64,000 nt of DNA from Fulvia fulva (taxonomy: Eukaryota > Ascomycota > Dothideomycetes > Mycosphaerellales > Mycosphaerellaceae): positions 496,001 to 560,000 of the forward strand of contig NC_063022.1 of assembly GCF_020509005.1 (NCBI RefSeq), in the 5' to 3' direction. Position numbers and translations under genes: made by a program. The first letter of the stretch is position 1, and every line of letters begins with the position of its first letter. The notes under the pieces are model-generated. The model worked only from the letters and a program-made list of their open reading frames with translations. It had not been told where the DNA came from and did not search any database. Shown piece by piece: positions 33,101 to 41,796 of this stretch.

Positions 33101-33658
33101 GAACTTGTACTTTGCATCCTTAGGCGGTCTCGGATCTGGAAACGGCACAGCAACCTTCTGCTTGATGAGTTCTCGTTCGGCATCGACCAGCGCGTGTGGC
33201 CCTCGCGGTGGTATCTGTTCAATCGATTTCTTCAATCCATGTAACGCAGCTTCCGCAGCAGCTTCGCGCTTGCTTTTTCTCGGCCTGATCTGTCCCAGCA
33301 GTTCGTCGACCTGCAGCTTGAAGACATTGCTCTTGAACGTCCCGCTGGCGTACGCTGCGCTTGTCTTCGCTGCTTGGCTCGGTTTGGAGCCGTTCTGCTG
33401 CGGCACAGGCTTCGAAACAGCGGTATGCTTGGTGGTCGCAGTGTTCTCCTCATCATCTTCGGCAGCATCTTCTCCATCCTCATCCTCATCTGCAGCATCT
33501 AGCTCTTCCTCCTCCATTTCTTCATCATCGGCCGATGCGCCGGCGTCTGCATCCTCTGTCTGGTCGGCATCGTCGCCGAATGAGGCGAATGAAGCTTCGC
33601 TATCGTCATCCGACGACACATGCTCCGTCTTCCTCCTCTTTGTCGCCGGAACAGCCAT
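30158..33658 (-). CDS. UTP22: UTP22/NOL6 small-subunit processome protein
   Basis: Nucleolar Nrap-family protein needed for 18S rRNA maturation; in yeast Utp22 forms the UTP-C complex with Rrp7 and casein kinase 2. Single exon, 1166 residues from the ATG at 33658 (MAVPATKRRKTEHVSSDDD). The open frame runs upstream to 33976 but the extra 106 residues are not family-like and would run into the divergent gene. The N-terminus is acidic (about residues 13-70). Nrap domains follow: NVVGSLPLKT, DMVAVIPSSLFEEKDYLNHRYFYKRAYYL, FIDASLLGATWLRQRGF, RFKDGSILESLVW, RLTKRWFASHLLSNHIAEEVIELL and FLRTLFWISRWDWR are characteristic. Full length for the family. Confidence 0.93.
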   Translation of the reverse strand: MAVPATKRRKTEHVSSDDDSEASFASFGDDADQTEDADAGASADDEEMEEEELDAADEDEDGEDAAEDDEENTATTKHTAVSKPVPQQNGSKPSQAAKTSAAYASGTFKSNVFKLQVDELLGQIRPRKSKREAAAEAALHGLKKSIEQIPPRGPHALVDAERELIKQKVAVPFPDPRPPKDAKYKFAYAKPSNINVVGSLPLKTTSRTQEVPEVDMVAVIPSSLFEEKDYLNHRYFYKRAYYLACIAAGLKSAHKNEFSLRFKLMHDDPLKPILVVSPVEASSKSDTPAPKWRVNIIPCISRDQFSAEKLRPERNCIRYQDTQNGQDATQVPTPSYNSSLRSDMLMIEYLKFLHGASKRCHAFIDASLLGATWLRQRGFGSSIATGGFGNFEWKALMALCLQGGGPNGKPLLSDGYSSYQLFKATLQLLAMKDFAKHPLVFGEASSGPKMSTTPIAWNTTNGHNVLYKVPKWSYGLLRREAKTTITTLGDQLHDGFDATFIMRVQEPLYRFDQVVHIPERSLLGKSGSTDQPLQQRLDKLYDVLHEGLGDRATQVSITRGCPALWELGSSRPKEGTRGDVQIGLMINSDNAKRTVDHGPSAEEKAASAAFRNFWGEKSELRRFKDGSILESLVWATPQESGMSVLEQIVRYLLGHHFGLVTLDDITFFGDSFSKLVRAGSERTVFEPIIERYKQFENDLRELRDLPLTVRQIMPADPQLRYGAVRPPSHGKNLQTSTPADVTIQFEGSGRWPDDLVAIQRTKIAFLLKINDMLQESVDGITSRIGLENEGQGVLNQGFLDVTYDADATFRLRIYHEREQTLHERKLKDKTADPRSREVAAAGLAKYKRDYIKTPAHTQAISRLCSRFSALSGSIRLTKRWFASHLLSNHIAEEVIELLVIRTFTQPWPWQAPASVQTGFLRTLFWISRWDWRAEPLIVDLSAGGGDLKQADVQAITTNFDAWRKLDPQMNRVALFAVSNVDRDGTTYTDGQPAKVVAGRMSALAKAAYAEVAEKHLALEPAALFSSPLTDFHFVLHLAGDGKSKKRNSTGTAYKNLEIEAVSDVEMIGFEPEKDLLKDLEATYGASIIFFTGGSERAGSGAVIAGLWSPLTARRSWKVNLAYSTIPTKMSKGEEEDVDAVLNKAAILAEIARLGGDMIEKIEVFEK

Positions 33659-33933
33659 TTTTGCAATCAAATGTTGAAGCCGGTCGCCGAGATGTTCCTT
33701 CCAAAAAGTTCGAGCTGTGGCTTCGCGCTCGTGAAACCTTATTCCCACGCGATAGCAGGGATCTTTTGGCGGGACAAAAGATTGCAAACCTCTGACTCCG
33801 GCTTCTCGGACTATCCTCACACAACATCTCCCGATATCGCCCGCAAACAATCCTACCCCTCCGCATTGTTCTGGAGATATATCACGAGAGACATCAGTCA
33901 CTGATAAAATCCATTGCACCGGCATTGGCAAAG
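33659..33933. promoter_or_regulatory. Short divergent promoter, UTP22 and cystathionine gamma-synthase
   Basis: Only 275 bp separate the two divergent start codons (33658 minus, 33934 plus), so the two genes must share or overlap promoter elements. No specific transcription-factor site was assigned. Confidence 0.5.
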
Positions 33934-35953
33934 ATGGTGGGCGTAAAAGTGCCCGGTGCTCCAGTGGCACTGCCATTTAACGACAATATCGGAGAGACGA
34001 TACCACCAGACACACCTCACGCAGTCAGTGTGTCGCTACCAACATGGAAGGCGAATGTTGGCTACGAAGAGGGCGAGAAATGGGTAGTCGACAAGATGCA
34101 ATGTGGTTATCCAAGGTATGTTGATTCTTGTCGATCGCTACTTCCGCTATGATGACACCTAGTTTTGTACTCCTGATACAATCTATGAGGGTCCATTAAT
34201 ATACCAATTGTTCCTACTGATAGCATTTTGCCACCTCATTCACTTATGCCGACTTTCAGTGAGCAATCAGCTAACTCCTGACAGGTTCTTCATCCACAAA
34301 TCCATCCAAAAGCTAGCCTCGAGCATAGTCGCTGCACATGGCTGCCCCGATACTGACTTTGCCATGCTGTTGCCATCTCCCAGATGTGCATCGCGATGTA
34401 AAGAGTTCATAATCAAGCAACTGCCAGATGGCGGCCATCCTCCTCTTCGCCACTTTGCTCTCATCGCACATCCAGAAAAGACTCCAGCAGCAGACTCGAA
34501 GCTCATCTTACCCAAGGTATCGGCAATTATCTACCACAAGGACCTATGGCCAGCTGCGAAAGCATTCTGGCAGCACACTGGTGAGGGTATATCCAGCAGA
34601 CGTGCCGAGTTCTGCCAAAGAGCATTCGATGAAGGCTGGTTGGTCGATCGTGGATCAATAACACCACCACAAACACCAAGGATGACCAAAGGACCCAGGA
34701 GATACCAACAGACCACCTCCGTGGACCATGGCCACACCGATGGTCTGACACCGATGACAAGCAACATTGGCGAGGCGATTGATGGTGTGCTGGACTCTCA
34801 GCAATTCGTGGAAGAAAGATTTGGTCGTAACCTCAATCCAAAATTCGCAGAACAGGCCAAGCTTGCCATTCGCAAGCGTATTGCTGGTTCCTTGACAACG
34901 AACGTCGATCTGCCAGAGTCACTGGAGGCTCCTTCAGATCTCAGCCGGCAACGGACGAAAGATGGCCTCGACGCTTTTACAGTCGATGACGTCTACTTAT
35001 TTCCCTGTGGCATGAACGCGATATACACGTCCCATCGGATCCTGCGTCTAGCTCGAGGAGAGCTCAAAAGTATTATGTATGGCTTCCCTTACGTCGATAC
35101 CCTCAAGGTGCTTGAGAAGTTCGGCGCTGGTGCCACATTCTTCGGCTACGCAGATGCAAATGATCTGAATGAGCTACAACGACGGCTGGAGGCTGGCGAA
35201 CGATACCTGGCCCTATATTGCGAGTTCCCTGGGAACCCTCTTCTCAAATCACCGGACCTGAAACGCCTTCGTTCGCTGGCCGACAAGTATGAGTTTGCAA
35301 TCGTAGTCGACGAAACCATCGGCAACTTCCTCAACATCCACGTCCTACCCTTCGCCGACATCGTAGTCAGCAGTCTGACCAAGATCTTCAGCGGAGACAG
35401 CAATGTCATGGGTGGCGCCATGATATTGAACCCAATGTCGAAGTGGTACACTGACCTGAAGCATGTCCTCGCATCAGAATTCGAAGACAACCAGTTTGAG
35501 GAAGATAGCGTGTACCTCGAGCGCAACAGCCGAGACTATGTCGACCGCATCAAGCGCATCAACGTCAATGCCGAAGCTATTGCGGATGTGCTAAGGGAGA
35601 GCTCGAAAGTGAAGCAAGTATTCTACCCAAAGTACAGCGATACGAAGCAGTTCTATGACGAATGTCGGATTGGCGATGGAGGGTATGGTGGTTTGCTGAG
35701 TGCCACTTTCCATTCTGTGGAGGGTGCGGCAATCTTCTACGACAATTTGAATACGTGTAAAGGACCGAGTCTGGGCACGAACTTCACGCTGGCCTCGCCT
35801 TTCGTGCTCCTGGCACACTATGGGGAGCTGGAGTGGGCAGAACAGTATGGATGCGAAGCTAGCCTTGTGCGTTTCAGCGTTGGACTGGAAGATCCTGATG
35901 CGCTTGTGGATATATTCAGAGCAGCCCTGGACGCGATACCGGCGGCCAATTGA
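33934..35953 (+). CDS. Cystathionine gamma-synthase-like PLP enzyme
   Basis: Fungal cystathionine gamma-synthase joins O-acetylhomoserine (or a related ester) to cysteine in transsulfuration. Exons 33934-34115 and 34285-35953 join GYP-RFFIHKSIQ, giving 616 residues; the 169-bp intron is long for this window. Residues 1-40 contain VPLP-type motifs (ALPFNDNIGETIPPDTPHAVSVSLPTW) found in fungal MetB-like enzymes. The Cys/Met-metabolism PLP domain (about 200-616) has YLFPCGMNAIYTSHRI, LYCEFPGNPLL, VVDETIGNFLN and the Schiff-base lysine in SSLTKIFSGDSNVMGG (near residue 427). C-terminal SVGLEDPDALVDIFRAALD is family-typical. An alternative of homocysteine synthase is less likely, given the long N-terminal extension. 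Confidence 0.9.
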
Positions 35954-37058
35954 TAGCAAGCAAGGCAATATACGAAGATTTGCCCTAATAGGAGGTACGC
36001 TAGTGCTGCGCTTGCAGCTTGACATTGATGGAGCATTCTGTAGGTCAGTGAATACGAAACTCATCTGTTGTTTCCTACTCTACAGTTTTGCTGTGCAGGG
36101 CCTGGCAATACTGACCATGGACTACTGCGGAAGCATGTCGTTGCCATCGTCGAAAGATCACTCTACCACTTGCCAATGCCGCATTGCCGTACAAGAGGAT
36201 CGTCCTCGTGATTGAGCTTCACAGACGCTTTCGAAACACAATCGAACAGTGTACAGACGCTCGCAACATCTCGTTCAGCACTGTCTTCATACACCACGTC
36301 CAAGGATGGGGTTGTATGCAACAGGTCTCTACTGGTACATGTACCCTGTTCTTAGGCTTAAGACTCAGACTCTCCCGATCTAACTAGGACTTAGCGCGAG
36401 AAGGGTCTGGGCGCAGTGTATCCATCACTGCAGCATTCTCAACTTGACTTCCTTCGCTCTATGTGCACTCGTTCCCGTTTCTTCGAGGAGCCATTGACAG
36501 TCCTCGATGCTTCTCATGATGCAGGTATTCGTTGATTACCACTGAACACCGCGCTTTCACTTAGACATATGCTGCCTTTCTTGAGTGCCCGTTTCTGCGA
36601 CCCCCGCCACCGCGCCAGTTTGCCTCACCGCACATAACGAAGGGCCGCGTACGTGCATGTAATGCGCTGTCCTGCGGCAATAGTAGCTGGTGCTCTCTGT
36701 CCGTAAGTACGGTAGAGAAGTCAGACCGAAGAGTGTGAAATGAGACTCCAGAATAAGGCGCTCGCACGGTGTCCTAATTCAGCAGCGGCGGAGGTCGCTG
36801 CCTATAGTGAGTCTTCCATTGGGTCAAAGGTCCCATTCACAAGGCAGGTACAAAATCCAGATTGTGCTGAGCTGCGGGTAGCTGCAGCTACTACTCCTTA
36901 CAACAAACGGCGACCACTTCTTCACTGACAGCTGGCGCCACCTCTACCTTTGCACCTTCCAACATCACCCCACCAATCTGCCGCGTGCTACTGACCTTCA
37001 GCAGACCTTCAGCAGCAAATAGCAAACAAAGAGACGGCGCTCGGGAAATACTTTGAGT
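35954..37058. other. Intergenic, no gene seen
   Basis: About 1.1 kb between two plus-strand genes. Short frames only, none with a domain. The last 200 bp precede the DUF2828 gene and carry its promoter. Confidence 0.5.
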
Positions 37059-39575
37059 ATGGCAGTGGGACACGAGGCCATGGACACCAGTCCACGTCAG
37101 GATGGCGAGAAGGCAAAACACTCGTTTTTGGACACAAAATTCGTAGTCCTTCTGCCTGAGATGCCAGAGCTACGTTTGACACGAGATGAGTTCACCAGGT
37201 ATGTGTGGCGTCTACTGCCTAGCGATCAGTCGTCTACGCCGCTTCTAACACTCTGGCAAAACAGCTACATCCGGACCATGTGCTCGAAGAGTCACGACGC
37301 GCTTGCTTCCGCGGCGCCGGCCGATGACACTGAGGGTGGTGCCTCAACTCCCAAGTCAGTCAGTGAGTCTGGAGACGATCCACTCCAGGCGCCTTTCATG
37401 ACCGCACTTCTCTCGGTCAAAGCTGCGGTGCCCACTGTGGATGAGCGAGACGGGAAGATGCTCACCGAGAATGAGGATGTCGCCTACAGAACTACGGATC
37501 CGCTGGTCGACCTATTCTACGAACTCGAGAGCGTGGTCTCCGGGTCTCGGCTTCGACAACTACTGGCTAAAGCATGGCAACATGACAGCGAGATGACACT
37601 GAAGATCATATGGAACGCCCGTTCGATCCACCTCGGCAAGAGTAACCGCCAGACCTTCTACCGTGCGATCGGATGGCTGTACCAATACCACCCTGTTACG
37701 ATGTTGCTCAACCTTCCATGGCTCGTCCGTCCCGTCATACAGAAGAAGGTTCCCAAGCCAGAAGACGGCAACAAGACCGGCCACGCTCCCTCTGACACCA
37801 ACGTGGAGCACACTACCAAAGTAGCTTCTGCAGCTGAAGACGACGACAGCGACTTCGAGATGGTTGACTACAACGCGCCAGTGGACAAGCCAGCGACCAA
37901 GAAAGCCAAGCTTAATGATATACCCGAGCTGTCCGACTTCGATGTCAGATATGGTGGTGCCCATGGATACTGGAAGGACTTACTGAATATCCTGGCTCTC
38001 GCTGCAAAGGATGAGCTCCGTGGCGATGGGGACCCGCGCAAGGTGCTAAATGTGGACAACCGCCAGGAGAAGCCCGCGCAGCGCTTCAAGCCCGCCAACT
38101 CGAAGAAGGAAGTCGACAAGGCCCAATACGCCAAGCTGATGAACGAGAAGCTCATCAAAAACTCCAGCTACACCGCACTTCATATGACCGTAGCTCGCCT
38201 CTTCGCCGAACAGCTCCAATTGGACATGCAACGGCTGGAGTCAGGTACCGAGCAAGATCTGAAGGCGATAAGCATGGTAGGCAAGTGGGCACCTACACAC
38301 AAAGAGTCCCACGACCGTGCTACTCGAGTGGTCAGCTCGATTGCCGAGATCATGTTCCCCTTCCAGAAAGTTTGCCCAGACATCGACCCAGCCGATCGGA
38401 CACTGTACCTCAAGTATGCTCGCCAAGAGTATCATTTCCGAGTGCTTCCAAAACTCCGCAAACACCTACAGATTGTTGAGCGACCCGTCACGGCCAACAA
38501 GTTCGAGGAGATCCAGTATGACCGTGTGCCGTCCCTTGCAATGAAAGCCTACACCCCACTATTCGCACGAAAGGACTTCGACCACTTCGACAAGTACATA
38601 GAAAACGTGGCTCAAGGCAAAGCACAGATCTCAGGCGCTACTTTGATGCCATCGACACTCATCCACGATGTCACTACCTACCCAACCATTGGTGGCCGGA
38701 AGAGTACTGCAACGGACCAGCTTGTGGTACAGAAGCTCTACGACACTCGCCTCAAAGCCCTCGAAGGCCAATGGAAGACACTCGTTCAGCGTATCAAGGA
38801 CTCGGGTACCCTGGAGTCATCCATCGCTGTGTGTGATGTCTCGGGATCGATGTCAGGACCTCAATTCCCAGACGGCACCACTCCGATGGACTCTTCGGTT
38901 GCTCTCTCGTTGCTTCTGGCTGAGGTTACCAAGCCACCATTCGGCGGTGCGTTTATCACGTTCTCAGAGCAGCCTCAGATCATGCATGCTGGCGGAGTCG
39001 ACGACAAGCGGTCGCTCAAAGAGAAGGTGGACTACATCCTGAGAGCAGACTGGGGTGGCAGCACAGACTTTGTCGCTGTGTTCGAGAAGCTGATCCTACC
39101 AATGGCTATCCAGAACAAGTTGGCGAAGGAAGACATGGTCAAGCAAGTCTTCGTCTTCAGTGACATGCAGTTCAACTCTGCCAACTGCGGCACTCAACGC
39201 TGGAGCACTTCCTACGAGCGCATCAAGGAGGCCTACAATGAAGCTGGCTACGACATGCCACACCTCATCTTCTGGAACCTGGCTGGTGGACGTGCGGGCA
39301 TGACTGGCTACGGCGACGAGACTGCTCCGAAGCCAGTCGACGCAGCTGAGGAGGGCACTTCTCTTGTTAGCGGCTACAGCCAAGCTCAGCTCAAGACGTT
39401 CTTGGACGGGGGTGGATTCGAGGATCCGGAGAAGGAAGATGTCATTGAGCAAGTGGAAGGCGAGGATGGCGAGGAAGTCGTGGTCCAGGTCAAGAAGCAG
39501 AAACAGGATCCGCTGGACACGGTGAAGAAAGCTGTTAGCCATGAGGCGTATCGCATGTTGAAGGTGATGGACTGA
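37059..39575 (+). CDS. DUF2828 protein with von Willebrand-like MIDAS domain
   Basis: 838 residues, single exon, from ATG 37059 (MAVGHEAMDTSPRQDG). Matches the DUF2828 family, common in filamentous fungi, plants and some viruses: an N-terminal helical domain (about residues 90-520; TDPLVDLFYELESVVSG, IIWNARSIHLGKSNRQTFYRA, YGGAHGYWKDLLNIL, YHFRVLPKLRKHLQIVERP) and a C-terminal vWA-like domain with a metal-binding DVSGSMSG motif near residue 590, the later Thr in GGSTDF, and FVFSDMQF. TROVE/Ro60 proteins have a similar split, so an RNA-binding or RNP role is conceivable but unproven. A highly acidic insert (AAEDDDSDFEMVDY) lies in the first domain. Confidence 0.9.
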   Translation: MAVGHEAMDTSPRQDGEKAKHSFLDTKFVVLLPEMPELRLTRDEFTRYVWRLLPSDQSSTPLLTLWQNSYIRTMCSKSHDALASAAPADDTEGGASTPKSVSESGDDPLQAPFMTALLSVKAAVPTVDERDGKMLTENEDVAYRTTDPLVDLFYELESVVSGSRLRQLLAKAWQHDSEMTLKIIWNARSIHLGKSNRQTFYRAIGWLYQYHPVTMLLNLPWLVRPVIQKKVPKPEDGNKTGHAPSDTNVEHTTKVASAAEDDDSDFEMVDYNAPVDKPATKKAKLNDIPELSDFDVRYGGAHGYWKDLLNILALAAKDELRGDGDPRKVLNVDNRQEKPAQRFKPANSKKEVDKAQYAKLMNEKLIKNSSYTALHMTVARLFAEQLQLDMQRLESGTEQDLKAISMVGKWAPTHKESHDRATRVVSSIAEIMFPFQKVCPDIDPADRTLYLKYARQEYHFRVLPKLRKHLQIVERPVTANKFEEIQYDRVPSLAMKAYTPLFARKDFDHFDKYIENVAQGKAQISGATLMPSTLIHDVTTYPTIGGRKSTATDQLVVQKLYDTRLKALEGQWKTLVQRIKDSGTLESSIAVCDVSGSMSGPQFPDGTTPMDSSVALSLLLAEVTKPPFGGAFITFSEQPQIMHAGGVDDKRSLKEKVDYILRADWGGSTDFVAVFEKLILPMAIQNKLAKEDMVKQVFVFSDMQFNSANCGTQRWSTSYERIKEAYNEAGYDMPHLIFWNLAGGRAGMTGYGDETAPKPVDAAEEGTSLVSGYSQAQLKTFLDGGGFEDPEKEDVIEQVEGEDGEEVVVQVKKQKQDPLDTVKKAVSHEAYRMLKVMD

Positions 39576-40035
39576 AGGGTGCCAACTGATGGTTGTTCTT
39601 GAAGGAGCACACGGCTCTCCTGTGACAGAATGCGACACAGTCGGTCGCAGTATACTGTATTAGAGGCACTTAGCGTAGGTGCTTTGGCGCTCTTGGGTAT
39701 AGCTGATGAATTCCCATCAAAGCTTCCATGAAGCTGCATCGAATTTTAGCGAGTCTTCACGTTCACTCCGACTCGGCACGTGCACGGCTTTCACTCCGAA
39801 TCACGTCAGCTTCCACTGATCCGACATCGGCTAAACCTCGCACGCTCGCACGAATGTGTAATCAGGACAAGACGCCAGCAAGGAGGCAACTCAGATCGAG
39901 CGAGCTCTCGTCCTGCGGCAACAAGAGCTGGATTGATCATCAGCTCTCATGACGCCATAGTCTTGAACAAACAATGGTTAGTATATAGCATATGCCGCAC
40001 CGCGCTGGCTTTTTGGTGGGCATTCTTCTCGCTGT
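39576..40035. other. Intergenic, promoter of AsaB-like gene
   Basis: About 0.46 kb; no supported feature other than the likely promoter of the gene at 40036. Confidence 0.5.
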
Positions 40036-41037
40036 ATGATTTCGCGATTGTTTCCTTCATCTCGTAAAGCAACTACCACAGCACTCAGTAGACTACTCAG
40101 ACACAGCACCAACACCCAGACTACGCGACTACAGCACACGTCCACCATGACGACCACAATCTTCAAACACATCGACCCCTCCTCCTACACCGGCAAGCCC
40201 TGGTCCAAAGTCGACGGCCCCGGCATGTCCTTCAAAATGATGGACGTAAACCGCCCCGTCTACAACATCCGCGGCCGCGAGCAAGACTTCACCACCGACA
40301 ACTCGGGCTTCGCCGTCTACAACTCCCCCGCCAACGAGAAATCTTTCCGCGACGATGACAAGATTCGCGCAGGGTACTATCAAGAGGTTGAGCAGTTGTT
40401 GCGGAAGACACAGAAGGGTATCAAGAAAGTTGTTATCTTTGACCATACGATAAGGCGCAAGGAGAAGAGTTCGCCGAGGCAGCCGGTGCAGCAGGTTCAC
40501 GTTGATCAGACGCCAGGGGCTGCGGAGGTGAGGGTTAGGAGACATTTGCCGGCTGAGGAGGCGGAGGGGTTGCTGAAGGGGCGGTATCAGATTATCAACG
40601 TCTGGCGCCCCATTGAGAACCCGGCCTCCGACTTCCCTCTCGCGGTGATAGATTGGCGCTCAACTCAACCCGAAGACTTCAAGCCTGTCGACCTGATGTA
40701 CCCAAAGCGCGCCGACTCCGTCCACGACGACGATGACAGAGGGAAGGAGAAGCTCCCAGATGAGAAGTCGTACTACTCTTCTGAGGGCTACGAGGCACGG
40801 GGCGAGACTTTGGGCGTTGCGCCGAACGAGGGACACAAGTTTTACTATATGAAGGACATGACACCGGACGAGGTTATGTTGCTGAAGTGTTACGACTCGT
40901 ATGGACATGATCAGCCGATGGGGAAGGAGGGAATTGCGGTGAGGACGCCGCATACTGCGTTTATTGATCCTAATACGCCTGCGGATGCGCCGGGGAGGCA
41001 GAGTATTGAGGTTAGGTGTTTGGTGTTTTACGATTGA
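40036..41037 (+). CDS. AsaB / GA4-desaturase-like oxidoreductase
   Basis: 333 residues, single exon. The family includes fungal AsaB, CmcJ-like methyltransferase partners and gibberellin GA4 desaturase; they act as 2-oxoglutarate/Fe(II)-type oxidoreductases in specialised metabolism, although many members are of unknown substrate. Landmarks: RPVYNIRGRE, VVIFDHTIRRKE (Fe-ligand region), INVWRPIENPASDFPLAVID, LGVAPNEGHKFYYMKDMTPDEVMLLKCYDS and RTPHTAFIDPNTPADAPGRQSIEVRCLVFY. The first 37 residues are Arg/Ser/Thr-rich and could be a mitochondrial presequence; the ATG at 40147 (MTTTIFKHIDPSS), in an ACCATGA context, begins the conserved part and is the other possible start. It lies next to a Zn2Cys6 regulator. 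Confidence 0.88.
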   Translation: MISRLFPSSRKATTTALSRLLRHSTNTQTTRLQHTSTMTTTIFKHIDPSSYTGKPWSKVDGPGMSFKMMDVNRPVYNIRGREQDFTTDNSGFAVYNSPANEKSFRDDDKIRAGYYQEVEQLLRKTQKGIKKVVIFDHTIRRKEKSSPRQPVQQVHVDQTPGAAEVRVRRHLPAEEAEGLLKGRYQIINVWRPIENPASDFPLAVIDWRSTQPEDFKPVDLMYPKRADSVHDDDDRGKEKLPDEKSYYSSEGYEARGETLGVAPNEGHKFYYMKDMTPDEVMLLKCYDSYGHDQPMGKEGIAVRTPHTAFIDPNTPADAPGRQSIEVRCLVFYD

Positions 41038-41796
41038 GCCCAGTGTGGCAAGGTCAGCGGGACCAGGATATGATAGCAAGACGGAGTGATTCATGCACCA
41101 TCTTTCGACATCTTTTGGCTTCCATCAGAGCCTGTACGTTGCCACTTCTGTGCCATGAGAGAACATTGTGCCTGTCCGGCTGTCCTGTTGCCAATCTTTC
41201 GTGCCTCCACTTTGTGATATTCGCGTCGATGCATCGCGGAGACGGGACTTCAACCGGAACGCCCGCACGGACCCCAAAACAGCACTCAGTAAGAGCAAGG
41301 TCCTTCGGAGGTGGGCGGGCAACACGAGTAGTCAGCTTCCGTATACCTTCTTCCGTTCGGAGAAGTGGGCCGCTATCACCGGGGCATGGATGCCACTTTC
41401 TTCTGGTGATAGACACAGCCACCGACATTCGCTGCGCACCCGAGACTCCATCTCTATGCATGATGTCCTGTGTGATATCTGGCATTATTGAATGAGTCTA
41501 ACGTCACTTAGCGTCATCGCAAATGCAACATGACCTTCTCCCCCGGATGGTGTTCCAAGCAGGGAGTGCTTTCAAGGCAGACTGTGAAGATTGTGGATCC
41601 AACGACCCGACGGAGCCTCCTCGCTCACCAGCAGCCCCCTTCGGAAGACCCGCGGAACAGAGCTTGGTAAAAGGTGTGGGATAATGTGTCCTTCTCTGCG
41701 CCGGTCCGGACTGGGCTCCTGGTCCAGCGTTGCAGGCGCTCGCCCGCGCAATCCACATAAGCTTACCATGCTGCACTTGACATCTTGTGTGGCTGT
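41038..41796. other. Intergenic, no gene seen
   Basis: About 0.76 kb. Overlapping frames on both strands have no recognised domain. The right end is the promoter of the Zn2Cys6 gene. Confidence 0.5.

Noticed and set aside
33012..33677. 221-codon frame opposite the UTP22 N-terminus, rich in Ser
   Set aside because: The Ser tract is the complement of the acidic Asp/Glu codons of UTP22.
33659..33976. 106-residue N-terminal extension of UTP22
   Set aside because: Not family-like and would overlap the start of the divergent cystathionine gamma-synthase gene; the ATG at 33658 fits known Utp22 N-termini.
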